Shown in pieces: positions 33,101 to 45,034 of a stretch of DNA of 64,000 nt. The notes beneath the pieces were generated by a model. It was not told the origin of the DNA and searched no databases. It worked only from the letters and a program-made list of their open reading frames with translations. Made by a program: the position numbers and the translations under genes. How positions within the stretch are numbered: position 1 is the stretch's first letter; the number at the start of each line of letters is the position of its first letter. Source of the stretch: Chionis minor (Eukaryota > Chordata > Aves > Charadriiformes > Chionididae); the NCBI GenBank assembly GCA_013398295.1, contig VZSF01001376.1:64181-128180 (forward strand), given 5' to 3'.

Positions 33101-34059
33101 TGAAAAATTACTCATCTGTTTGTTATTATGTTTCTGTTTCTACACTGATTTATTTTTTATTGATTGTATTTTTCCTTTCTTTCCATGTGAGTTGTTCTCC
33201 TAACTTTATATTTACTTGGTTTCCAGATTTAAAAAAAAAATAGCTGGCTTTTTCCCAATTAATTTTATTTTTTTCCTAGATCTTCTTATACTACAAGTTA
33301 GAAGTCTGCAAAAATCTACACTATGAAGCATATTTGTAAGTGACATAATGCAAATCACTTCCACACATTTCAGAACCAGGTTCCCTGGCACTCATATGTG
33401 ATTTAATGCCACACATCCCATTTGTAATTTTTCGACTAAACTCCAGCAGAATAGGATTTGCGCTATGTAATCAAATACTTGACCATATAAAACTTTATTA
33501 TGGTGTGCCCACGTAACCTTGTGATCTAATTAAAGGAAAATTATTACTTCCCAAGGTGTAGAAATGTGCTTTGATTTCCACCCACCCCTTTCATCTTTTT
33601 TTAAGCTGGATGCAGCCTCTCATTATATTTAACTGAATACGCAGAAAGTGTACTAGAACATCATCTGGTTCTAACCTGCAGGTTTCATAGCACAATGGTG
33701 AGGACAGTAGGGTTTCAATTTCATTTGTGTTGTCACGTTGACGGATTAGCCAGTGCTTGTCAGGGGTTACGTGCCAAGTGATGTCTCTTGAATCTGATTC
33801 CAAAGAAAACAGCAGGCTTTCCAACCGATGAAAGCTTGCAGGGGCTCTTTCTGGTTGTTAGAAATAATAGATGACTGAAAAACTTGGGCGCATAAAAATG
33901 TACGCAGTCTGTATTCAGTGTAGCTTACATATTGGGAGGAGCATTTGCAATAGCTTAGTATGATGTCTTGATTTCATTAGAAAAAAATTCTCTAACTATT
34001 AAAATCAATCTTCTGAAAAACAACTCTCCAATACGGTACTTGAGGTAGAAAGTATTTTT
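30181..34059. other. Non-coding stretch, no gene recognised
   Basis: About 3.9 kb of mainly A/T-rich sequence. It contains a 32-bp alternating purine-pyrimidine tract (32628-32659), a T/C tract at 31501-31513 and a small GCACC/GGTGC inverted motif at 31336-31349. No supported gene. Confidence 0.65.
32628..32659 (+). repeat. 32-bp alternating purine-pyrimidine tract
   Basis: The tract runs from GTGCATGCACACACAC through ATATATATAT to GTGCAT with no break in purine-pyrimidine alternation. The CA/TG and TA blocks make it a candidate Z-DNA or cruciform-prone site. Confidence 0.85.
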
Positions 34060-34430
34060 CGTAGAATCCCCCAGGTTGGAAGGGACTTTAAGATCACCAA
34101 GTCCAACTGTTAACCCAGCACTGCCAAACCCACCCCTACCCCATGTCCCTCAGCACCACGTCTGCCCGGCTGGGAAACACCTCCAGGGATGGGGACCCCA
34201 CCACTGCCCTGGGCAGCCTCTGCCAGTGCTTGATGACTCTTTTGGTGGAGAAATTTTTCCTGATATCTGCCCTAAACCTCCCTTGGTGCAACTTGAGGTC
34301 ATCTCCTCTTGTCTTACCACTTCTTCCTTAGGAGAAGAGTCCAACCCCCCCTGCCTAAACCCTCCTCTCAGGCAGTTGTAGAGAGCGAGAAGGTCTCCCC
34401 TCAGCCTCCTTTTCTCCACACTAAACCTGT
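34060..34430 (-). mobile_element. CR1 LINE, 5'-truncated (class B-like variant)
   Basis: This reverse CR1 copy starts CGTAGAATCCCCCAGGTTGG, so its terminal octamers are partly lost. It contains CCATGTCCCTCAGCACCACG and GGAAACACCTCCAGGGATGG, and continues to GGTCTCCCCTCAGCCTCC. The variant AACTGTTAACCCAGCACTGC separates it from the 22334 and 58718 copies. The minus strand keeps short CR1-like residues ([14 protein letters not shown]). Confidence 0.93.
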
Positions 34431-37400
34431 TTCAGAGCCCTTTGAAGGAAATATCTCTGAAAGATTTTTTTTGGTGGGTTTGTTTTTGTCATAGAAGTAG
34501 GGGCACGTTGCATTTACAGCCTGTTTGCACCGTCAATACGTAGGTTAGAAGTTACAGCCTCTCTAATGGGGATTACATTAGAACTGTTAGATCAACCTTT
34601 TGGTCCTGAAGTCTGTGGTTTTGGCCATTCTAGACTCACTCCTGTGCTTGGAAAAAAGAACAAACGCAAGAGCATGAGAAAGTAAAGAAAGAACTAAAGA
34701 AGTTGTCAGTATTGGTGGATGGAAGGAGTATTAGTGGAAGGTGCAAGATCTGTAAAGAAAGGTGTGGACTCGCAGGAACCCCATGCAATTTCTGGTATCT
34801 GCTATTGTGACTATTTCTGATAGCCAAACTCATTTAAAGTTTCTTTACCTTATACTGCAAAGTGCTGTGGTGTGTATATTTAGGGCAATTACCTCAACAC
34901 ATAGTTGAACTCTCTCAAGTAAGTGAGAGAAGTGGGGCAGACCACAACAAAAGGTGGACAACTGTGATGTCTAATAAACTGGATGTTCATACCCATCAAA
35001 ACATACCCTTTTTTTACTCTGCCAAGTTTTACCTCAGTAACATTCAGTCTCATTCACACAATTTTACCACCATTCTGTAGAGAAAAAGATTTCCTTTAAC
35101 TGGGTTAGAAATGACAAATTTAGATTAGATGTAATCTTGTTCTCCCGCAGTGAAATAAAATGGACGTATCACAAAAATATCCCTGAAACTTGTACAGTTG
35201 CACTTACAGAAATGCATTTTATCTGTTCCTCTCTTAAAACTGATGAAAGTTTTCATGATTTATGTCTTGGAGCTTTGATTCCAGTGCTTTGTCTTTGACA
35301 ACTGGACTTTTTAGATGAGATTAATTGTTCAGGTACAGACGATGACAAGAAGTATGAAATTAGAATTAGGCAAATTGAAATTAGGCAAATTAGAAACTTT
35401 GCTTCAGGTATTTTCAGTCTTTACACGACACATTCAGTCTTTGCATGACATGTTTACTTCCCTGTTCAGTCACTTCATACCCTTGATAAAGAATAGGTCT
35501 TCAAATAGGAGCTATCCATCATAAACCATGGCAAATCCACATGCAGTTGTCTGATTTTGTTAAAATTATATGGTGATAAAGGGTCAGGCTATTCATGATA
35601 CTGTAGGGAAAGCTTGAGGGATGATTGTTATTTTGTCATATAATGTCAAAAAACAAGCTCCAAATGTGAGAAGCAGCTGAATGCAAACTAATGTCGAAGC
35701 GATAACCCAGTATGACATTCTGGCATATTCCAAAATGTTTTGTGGTTTCATGGTGTTCAGTGCGTATCGTGCAATAATGTGTCTGACTAATGTGCTAGAC
35801 GCTGCCATTTAGAAAGGATTCCATTTTAATTAGCTATAGTAATTTGCTATGAAATTATTTAAACAGATTGTAGCAGCCTGGCTTGACTCTGACTGTTGGA
35901 GGTAGTAAGAGCATTCTGGCTTTTCTATAAGAGGAAAACCCATTATTTTTAGTTTGGAACACGTTCAAGTTCAACTATTCATGAGAAGAGTGCACTATTC
36001 TGTGGGCTCCAGGAGACATCACAATGAGAAGGGGCGTTGGGAAAACTCAAAATTGGTCCACCAGTGCCAAATGAGGTACCAGTGCAGCATGTTACTGAAA
36101 GATCTGCAAATAAGTTGGCATTTATTAAGGAGCCTACTGATAATAATTTTATTAATGTTGTGAGACTCTTCTGCTCAGAACTATTTATTTCTTCTTTGTG
36201 TGTATTTTTTGTGTATTCACTGTAAAAAAAAAAAATGACCCCGAAGAATTGGTGTTGGTTCCATAATTCCAGTCATGGGGCTTACAGAAGAGTAAGTTAA
36301 AATTATTTTAATCAAATCGAAGAGGTTTAGGTTAGGCTTATAGCTAGGTAGGATTTGTATGGCCATAACAACATACTCCTGCTTTAGTCCTTTTGATATC
36401 TGGACTCCTCTCTGCTGCCATTGTTGCTCCAGCAGCAACTACAGAACAGTGAGGAGGAGATGTAAAAATGACTCGTCATGATGGTTTTTTGTTTCATATC
36501 TGGTGTCCTGGTGGCACAATATGACTGAAGGTGGCCACTTCCCAGACCAGCTTGCCCTCTGTAAGATTTACAGCCCTCCTCGCCTTTATCTGGGGCTTGG
36601 CTCTTCCTTCGTGGTGCTCCAGAAGTAAAAGCTGATGCTTCAAAGTGGAGACCTGCCAGGACTTAGGGACGGAGAAGCTTTGAAAGCATTGATTTGTCTC
36701 AGAGTCAAATAGAAATGGCATGTGATCCTTTTTTCTTTCTCTGCTGGGCCATCAGACCAAGTGATTTTTGCATCTTTTGGTAGCCCAATATGTATCTCTG
36801 CACTGCCTTTCAGCCCCTTACTGGCCAAAATAGGCAGCAGAAACAGTTTCCAAATGAAAGCCAAAAAGTGCTTTGGTCACAGGAATGTAATGACAGTTGG
36901 TTCAATTAAAAAAAAACAAAAAAAACCCCAAAACAAAACAAAAAGGGGGGGTGTGTGTGCAAAATAGCTGGTTCCCTTCTGAAACATGCCAAGAAAATGC
37001 TGATAGACTGTTTTAGAAAGGGATGTGATGAAGTTCTAAAACTTCATAGCCACGCGAATTATAGGAGCTTAGAGAAGCTGATGCTTTTATGAGTTCAACT
37101 GATAAAAAATTACCTTTTACTTTCTCCCAACTTTTTGGCACAAAAGTCTCTATTCATACTCCAAGATGAGTTTGTAAATTTCAATTTAAGAGGGAGTTGG
37201 GAGCAATTGCTCTGGGGTGAGTTATGGTAGTCGGGCAGAGAAGCCGAGAGAAAATAGCACTGAGCATGTGAGAGTCTTTCTAAGAGGAGGGGGCACGAGC
37301 CATTTACCCCTGAAACCAGGTGCAGGGAGCTTAATGCTTAGAGAAGTGAGGAAATAATGAGAGGTGATATATGAGGACATTCATATCGGACACTGTGTAC

Positions 37401-40110
37401 TTTTCCTGTTCAGTCCCTGGTGATTCTGTATGGTAAGGCGAATATTCAGAACTGAGATATCAATGTTTCCTACTCGCATTAGAACTGAACTTGATGCTAG
37501 GAGTTTCGGCAAGTGCATAACGACAACGCTGAAATTTGTTTTCTCCGAAATCTTAACGTAATTCTGTCAAATACTCTATTTTTAAGTGGATGGTTATAGC
37601 GAAGTGTTGTTTGTCCTGTGAGCTTTAGGTTCTTCTTTTATCCTTGTGAAAATATGGACTTGGATGGTGAAAAGAACAGAGAAGACGATGAAGTTGCTTT
37701 TTGTTAATTAAACCAATATTATGTTGTAAATCGCCTTCACCCAGTGAAACATTCTGGTGCTGGTGCTTGTAACATAGACTATGGTGGGGGCTTCTTTTTG
37801 GAATATCTAAATATAGTGTAACTTATTAAAATGGTATCTTTTCTAGGTGAACTTTTGGGACTATATGTAGTCATGAAAGTTTATTTCTAAATCAATATAA
37901 TTTGGTCCGTTTATTGCTTATGTTAATTTTCATAGTAAAAAAGCTGTGCAGATTTCTGAATAGCCAGTATTCTGTTAAAGCAGAGCTTTCAACTCAGTTC
38001 TGCAATTACCTTTCAGCGTCAATCTGCCTCTCTTGTAATTAAACTATACTCAAAAAATGAAACACTTGAAACAATTTAAGAAAGGAACTTGCTTGAAATA
38101 CTTGATGAATGTGAATGTGGTCCAATTTGGCAACTATAAATAAAGAAACAGTCTTGTAACTGTGTTCCCCCCTCTTCTCCGCTAACTGTGACTAAGAGGG
38201 AGTGTTTCTTCTTCACAATAAGAGGAAATCTCATTTGTTACACAGCAACTTTTAATGTTATCTCTGTAAGCACTGTTTAAAGACAAATTACAATACCAAA
38301 CACAGATTTAATGGAAAAAACATGTATTGGACATGGGAAAAATGTATAGTTTGGTCCTACGAAAATCCCTGGGTTTTTTTAAAGTAACCTGTTGTATATT
38401 AAAAACAAAAAACTTGAAGAAATTGTTTTCTTTCATGTCCCCGAAGTGGTTTCAACAGATGTTCCATGTTTCATCTTGTAAGTGATACTTTAAAGCCATC
38501 TGTGGTGTTGTAAAGGCTGAGGAGAGTGACAGAAAACTAAAGCCTTAATTTCAAATTTTGGAAGAGGACCTTGGAACTAGTCCTGGTATCTATATTGGGT
38601 TTGCCACTGAGTATAATAAGCCTTGAATGAAACTTTAAGTCTCCAGTCAGGACATCCAAAACCACATTTAATTTTCTTTAAACTGCCACAGTTAACTAAG
38701 AGATGTAATGCTTCTTGATCTCAGTAGTTAACATATTTTTAATATTATTATTTCCTCACAAAACATGATATTGAGTGACGTGACAAATAGGAGTCAACAC
38801 AGAAGCTTACTTTTGTAGATGACATGTAATGATGTTTTAATCTGAATTTCTGATCCCATATGAACCTGTGGAAATACTTGGATAGTCTTTTATAACATAC
38901 GATCTTTTCAGTCAGCAATTACTAGAAGTAAGATAAAATTTTAGGTTGAAAAATAGGCTTGAACTTTGCAATTTTGGTCAGTGAAAATTTGTTTGATTGA
39001 ATTTAGTGAAGTAAATGGATGGAGAATAAGAGTAACATCTCAAACATTGTCTGATCACTGAGGGAAGGTCATCTATCAGAAACAGGATGTACAGAGAGCA
39101 GATATTTTGATATTTTTTCTTAATGACAGTATGCTCTAAATGGTAACAGAAAGATGCATCTAAACATTGCCAGACACTTAGTGCTCTTCTCAGGAAATTG
39201 GGTTGCTCTTTGGAGTTTGTGTTAGAAATGTGCAGAAGGACACATGGTACACAAAACTAGAAAAAGAACGTGAGAAATGGACGTCCCAGGGCGAACCCAA
39301 GGAACCTCTACAGAATCAAAATTGATTCATTGCTTTGGTGACCAGTACACTGTATGTTCATCTGCTTCTGGCAACTGAGTCAGAAGCTCCCTTGATTTTT
39401 TTTTTTTTCTTTTTTAAGGAATTTATTCTAAAACAGAAATCATAGAGAGACATGAAAAGCAGGCTTTCAAAGCATGTCAACAGTTTGTCTAGTTTATTGT
39501 CTTACCCCAAAGTAGTGTCTTTTATATATTTGTCTTCCCTAAAGAATACTTAAGATCCAGCTGGGCACAGAACTCCAGCATCCCTAGACAATTTGTGCCG
39601 GTGTTTTGCTGTTCTTACTCCTAGAAACCATCTTTGTGGAACTGAAGTCTTGTTGACTAATGTCTTCTTTACACCCTTCTGTAAAATGATACTACAAATT
39701 ATGGGATCACCCTAAGATCATCCAAATTTTATAAGACTTCTCAAAGGCAGTTGCTTTTATGTATTTGAAGAATGTTACAGTGGCTAAACAAGGCTTCTTT
39801 TTCCAGCTTGTTTCAACTAACTGAAGTTTTTCAGTCTTAGTTCACAGTGGTTTCACCTGATCATTCTTGTTGCCGGAGAGGAGAACACAGGCCAAAATGA
39901 TGCCTCTCTGTAAAGCCTACAAAGATTTGTTATCGCTGTTAGTAGTTCCACACAAGTGAAATATTTGAAAAGCAATAAGGCAGTGAGTCTAGAAGAAAAT
40001 GAACTTTTTCAAACAAACACTTATTGATACCAGTAGTGGTGGAAACAGAAAAGTGGTTTGCTGTGTCCTGGCATTGTGTTATGTAGCTAGCCATGATAGT
40101 AATATCTGTT
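34431..40110. other. Long A/T-rich non-coding stretch
   Basis: About 5.7 kb without CR1 or a supported gene. It holds two small tandem repeats (35356-35395 and 35413-35452), an A12 run (36224-36235) and an A/C/G low-complexity stretch (about 36908-36958). Two minus-strand open frames at 36494-36864 overlap in different frames and are not recognised. Confidence 0.65.
35356..35452 (+). repeat. Cluster of two short tandem repeats
   Basis: Within 100 bp there are two independent repeats. AATTAGGCAAATT recurs twice at about 35363-35392. A 20-bp unit TTCAGTCTTTACACGACACA (35413-35432) is followed by TTCAGTCTTTGCATGACATG (35433-35452), 16 of 20 positions identical. This suggests a slippage-prone spot. 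Confidence 0.8.
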
Positions 40111-40689
40111 CGTAGAGCCGTAGAATGGTTTGGGATGGAATGGACCTTTAAAGACCATCTAGTCCAACCCCCTGCCATGGGCAGGGACATCTTCAGCTAG
40201 ATCAGGTTGCTCCAAACCCCATCCAACCTGACCGGGAATGTTTCCAAGGATGGGGCATCCACCACCTCTCCAGGCAACCTGGGCCACCACCCTCAGTGTA
40301 AAAAATATCTTCCTTGTCTCTAATCTAAATCTCCCCTCTTCCAGTTTGAAGCCAATATCCATTGTCCTATCACTACATGCCTGTGTAAAAAGTCCCTCTC
40401 CAGTTTTCTTTTATTCGCCCTTCAGATACTGGAAGACTCTAAGGTCTCCCCGGAGCCTTCTCTTCTCCCGGCTGAACCCCCCCAGCTCTCCCAGCCTGTC
40501 CTCCCAGCAGAGGGGCTCCAGCCCTCCCAGCATCTCCGGGGCCTCCTCTGGCCCCGCTCCAACAGCTCCGTGTCCTCCTGCTGTTGGGACCCCCGGAGCT
40601 GGACCCAGGATTCCAGGTGGGGGCTCCCCCGAGCGGAGCAGAGGAGCAGAATCCCCTCCCAGCCCTGCTGCCCCCGCTGTGGGGATGCG
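40111..40689 (-). mobile_element. CR1 LINE, apparent subfamily mosaic
   Basis: This reverse CR1 copy of about 580 bp starts CGTAGAGCCGTAGAATGG. Its 3'-terminal part (40111-40435) carries class C motifs (CCATGGGCAGGGACATCTTC, GGATGGGGCATCCACCACCT) and is fairly diverged. Its 5' part (40440-40689) is GC-rich and nearly identical to 27470-27715, a class A copy. The minus strand keeps the LINE ORF2 C-terminal pattern ([17 protein letters not shown]), broken and incomplete. Confidence 0.9.
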
Positions 40690-41706
40690 CTTGCTCCGAC
40701 TAGTATAGGGCTTCAGACAGAGTAATGTCTCTGGATACAAGCAATAAGAATTGTTATGAAATCAGGAAAACAGGAAATTGTCAGGCTACTTTTCTTAAGG
40801 GTGACATCCTTTAAAGGTCTTAACATACTTAGCTAAGAACCTGTTGCCCAAAGAGGGGAGAATGGTCAAAATTAATTGTTTGGATCCAATAATGGAAACA
40901 AAACATTCTTTTCCCTGGATTCTGCTTTTACATCAGTGGACAGGAGAAGGTATTTCGTGTGCAGCTTACAGTAAGACTCTCAGTAACTTCACTTTGCTGT
41001 CATTTTATTAGTAAAGTTTCAGAAAACCACGCCACTCAGACACTTGCTTTCATTGATTGTGTCAAATATAATTTAAGCGTCATGGTCATGTTCAGTACCT
41101 TAACCTTAAAACATTTACTTGACTAGATTGACAAGCTTATACCTAAATTAAATGGTTTTGTACTGTTGTTTGAAGCAGGTACTTTTTGGAACGATTATCT
41201 GGCTATATTATAGTCCTGTAAAATGCAAGTGTTCTGTAACTAGTTTTATTTTTAACATCTAAAGCCAGTCTGAGTTAAAATCCTCTTCCCATTTTTAATA
41301 AAATAAAATGCTTAGTATGTGCTAAATTAAAGGTTTTCAGAAGTTGTGGTTTCTATAGTAATTGTATTTTCATTAATGAATGAATGATTAGGAAGCGAAT
41401 TCACAGGGGAGGAAGAGTATCTGAGGATTTATGAAAAGCAAAAATTATTGCCGGGATTTAATGAGTGAGAACGATGGCATATTTTGTGCAGTAATTGCAA
41501 CCTGTTTTATCTAATCATATGGTACATAAATGAAAGTCTTTTATTGAATACTATGCCAAAACAAACTAAGTTAAAGCGGATGTCTATTCCCCTTCAGATT
41601 TATTTCATCTGAAATTGAGATAGTAAATTGTTGAAATGAGGCCAGAAAGACAACCAAGATAATCACATCACCAGACCTTAAACATTCCTGTACTGGAAAG
41701 AAGCTT

Positions 41707-41794
41707 TAATTCCACCGATTAATTAATTTTAATCTGTTTCAATGTTTTATTAATTCCACCGATTAATTAATTTTAATCTGTTTCAATGTTTTAT
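41707..41794 (+). repeat. Perfect 44-bp tandem duplication
   Basis: The 44-bp unit beginning TAATTCCACCGATTAATTAA (41707-41750) is repeated without a single change at 41751-41794. Each unit contains a GATTAATTAATTTTAATC block, so the number of TAAT/ATTA cores is doubled. Complete identity points to a recent event, or to a collapse or duplication during assembly. Confidence 0.95.
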
Positions 41795-42712
41795 TCACAC
41801 TGTGCCTTTGATTAGGCTGTACTGGCAGTATTCAGTGCTTTGGCAGTGTTCTGATTAAATGACAACTTTGATACCAATAAAGATCAAAACACAGGAACAG
41901 CTGAGTCTTATTTCTACTTGAACATGGTACAGTAGTTGTTTCCTTAAATGTTCAATCCAGTAATTAGTTTTGGTATGTGCACAAGACGATGGTAATCAGC
42001 CGTCTTCGCAGGTTATGAAGCAATAGGTGTGTTTTGATATTCAGCTAGTTATCTCTTTCTCAGTTAGATAGCAACCCAAAAGCTTATTATTGTAATAATA
42101 ATAAAAAATTTTACACAATGCTATATTGCTGTTTGGATATTTCACAAAAATACGTAACAATGTTAGAGGTACTGCGTGGTCATGTAGTAGATTGATACTT
42201 ACACCGTAACCAGAAAGTCACTGCTGTCCTGTTCTAAACCATGATAAAGGTGGCTGTTTCTTGGGACGTAGAAAGATTAATCTTCTCTCATTTTTGCACT
42301 GTTGAAGCTGCATCAATTTCTAGGACAATTTATTTTTTTCAAAAGAGGAAAAATCCTGGAACGTTCAAAGTACAGTTTCCGTTAGGTGATAAATACAAGG
42401 GTTTAATCTGAAATTCTAACCTCAGAAACTGGAGCTAAATTTAGGAGCCTCTAAACAGCAACTTAAGGTGTTTCCAAGTAGAAAAATGAAGCCAGTATGT
42501 TACTGGAATTCAAGAATAATGTGATGTGACGTCATTACAGCAGTTCCAGCTGGGTGGTTTCTGATAGCCTGGAATTGAACTGGAGCTTGTAAAGGTATAA
42601 ATCTTTATCTGCTGTGCCTAAGAATTACCATCACTTCTGGTCAAAAGGTTTGTCAAAATAGGCTGTTGTTCAGGCTAAGAAGTGAGGGCTGAAAGATGAT
42701 CTTTTTGTCGGA

Positions 42713-42733
42713 ACACCAGGATGCTCCTGGTGT
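42713..42733. repeat. 9-bp perfect hairpin
   Basis: ACACCAGGA (42713-42721) and TCCTGGTGT (42725-42733) are complementary around a 3-nt loop. One or two such hairpins are expected by chance in a window of this size. Confidence 0.85.
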
Positions 42734-44543
42734 CATGTGATATTCATCCACCTAGTAACAACACGTGTCACTACCTTACACTTGAGTAATTGCTGAAAAC
42801 ACCTTCCTTTCACATCCAAACAGTAGTTGGGGGACCGTGATACAGTAAAGTCTATGTCTGATGGTGGGGAGAGTTGAACCTGGTAAATCTCCTCTACCCA
42901 CTGACAGCCGGTGTAACAAACCACCAAAATATTTGTGAATAGGGCAGTAAAATCTCTTAGCAGGGTTAGAACGTTTCAATTTATTTATTTGCTTCTGACA
43001 TGAACCTTTTCAAATGACTGCTTTCTATCGGGGGCACTAATTTGTTTATCGAAATGAAAATTTCATGAGGTTTCGGAGGAATTTCTTCATCTGCTATGTA
43101 GGAATAGGTGATGCCTTATTCATGCTGGAGAGCAGCCAACCGCTATTTTACAAAGCAGTGACTACCGACTCATCGTTATCAGTCACAAGGCGTGTGATAT
43201 TTCGGTGGTCACCAGTCAATAATTACCAAGGAAAGGATTTTGAGAAACTTTTGAAGCACAAAATCATGTTGCACTGAGCCTGGCTTCTCATCTGCCTTCT
43301 GAAAGTCACTGTGTATTGTCTGGCTTTTGAGGCAGTCGGTATCAAAGCCAGAAACGCGATTAATATAATGTAAGGAAATGTCTTTATCAACACCCATCCC
43401 CAAAGTTTCATCTGAAAGTTATTGTTCTGTTTCTCTAGGTGGACTCTTCACAACCCAGCCAACATGGGAATCTCTGATCTTAAATCAGACCAGCTAACAG
43501 TTTTTAGACTGACATAAGCATTTTAAGTACTCCCAAGTTAACATCTATTAAAATACGCTTATTTTATTTAAGAACTGCATTTTTTATAACTAGCTCCCCG
43601 TCTCTTTCTCACACACGCCAATACGTATGCTTTTCATTGTATTTATTGGATAAGGTGTCACTTGTGGATATTGCAGCACAGTTTATATAAAGCATTAATC
43701 CATACACTTAAAGCAGTATTTAAATATTCAACAATACCATAACATTTTAAATCCTTGATACGTTTTTCTAATGTCACAGTTTGCAAAGAGTTATTTCCCT
43801 TAGTATTTCTAAGAAAGCAAATCAAAAATGAACTTTTTTTACATGTTTTAAAACACTTGTTTGAGTTTGAAAGGAAACGTGAAAAGAAGACTAATTAACA
43901 TTGAGGAGCGTAAATCATACAGCGCTTTATTTGTTTAGGTAGGCAGGCAGAGTTACGCGATAGGGTGGAGGCAGGATATCCTAGTCATCATAAATTTTTC
44001 CCCTATAATTATAAGCCCTAATCAGCATTTTATGCGCACTTTTCTTTTCCCTTGTGCAAACACCCAGCTAGGCTGATACTGCTCTTTCTGTAGTCGAAAA
44101 CCCTACAGCGGCGAGTGCGAACACTCTGGTCTTTGTACGTGTTTGCCGAGGCCTAGCCGGCTTGGGCTATCAGAATTCATGTGCATAGACAAACTTCTTA
44201 AATTTATTAATTTGAGCCATGATGAAAAGAAAAAAGGCTTTTTCTGTTTTCCTCCAAGTCCTGTTTTAATCAGTCTTATCTGCATACAGAAATCTGGCGG
44301 TCTTGGCTATCTGCTCTGAAACAAACATTATAGTTATACCACAGCTTTTGTGACCTCGGCTCCAGCAGGATTCCTGCACACTTGCTGACTGCCCATGACT
44401 TTAAACCCTTATTTATGGGATACAGGGTCTTGAAGTCCTCCTAGGTTTTTATCATCACAGAAGAGAAAGCTGGCTGAAATTAACTGGAGCTTCCTGTTAT
44501 TTGTGAAGTGCCTAGGATAGCAAAATGCTCAGAAATAGCTGTG

Positions 44544-44784
44544 AATCATCAAATGGTTTGGGTTCGAAGGGAACTTAAAGACCATCCAGTTCCAAACCCC
44601 TGCCCTGGCAGGGAGACCTCCCACCACACCAGGTTGCTCCAAGCCCCGTCCAACCTGGCCTTGAACCTCCAGGGATGGGGCAGCCACAGCTTCTCTGGGC
44701 AACCCCGGCCAGGGGCTCCCCACCCTCACAGCCAGGAATTTCTTCCTCATATCTCACCTAAATCTCCCCTCTTTCAGTTTGAAG
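44544..44784 (-). mobile_element. CR1 LINE, 5'-truncated (class A)
   Basis: This reverse CR1 copy runs from ATCATCAAATGGTTTGGGTT to CTTTCAGTTTGAAG. Its 3' octamer is decayed. It contains ACCTCCCACCACACCAGGTT and GGGGCAGCCACAGCTTCTCT, typical of class A. It is similar in content to the copy at 51648. Confidence 0.93.
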
Positions 44785-44987
44785 TTTATCAAGATCTCAC
44801 CACGCTCCAGATCCACATGGACTGTCACTCTGAGGGTGTCTGTCCTGTGTCCTGGACACAGTGTGGTTGGGCAATGCCTCAGCTGTAGAGACTTGCTCCA
44901 ACAGACCATGATGCCCACCTCTACAAACACTTAATTATTCGTTGCTCCAGCTATCCTTCATACAGAAATTTGTAATATCGGAGAGAT

Positions 44988-45034
44988 GGTATTGCATTGT
45001 ATTGGCTGGTATTGCATTGTATTGATCGGTATTG
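44988..45034 (+). repeat. 20-bp tandem repeat, 2.3 units
   Basis: GGTATTGCATTGTATTGGCT (44988-45007) is followed by GGTATTGCATTGTATTGATC (45008-45027) and then a partial GGTATTG. The unit itself has inner ATTG repeats. Confidence 0.92.

Larger units (their letters stand above)
40690..44543. other. A/T-rich non-coding stretch
   Basis: No supported gene. It contains a perfect 44-bp tandem duplication (41707-41794) and a 9-bp hairpin with a 3-nt loop (42713-42733). The remainder is ordinary A/T-rich sequence. Confidence 0.65.

Noticed and set aside
36494..36864. Two minus-strand open frames of about 75 codons
   Set aside because: They overlap in different frames, one start resembles a secreted-protein leader only superficially, and no homolog is recognised.
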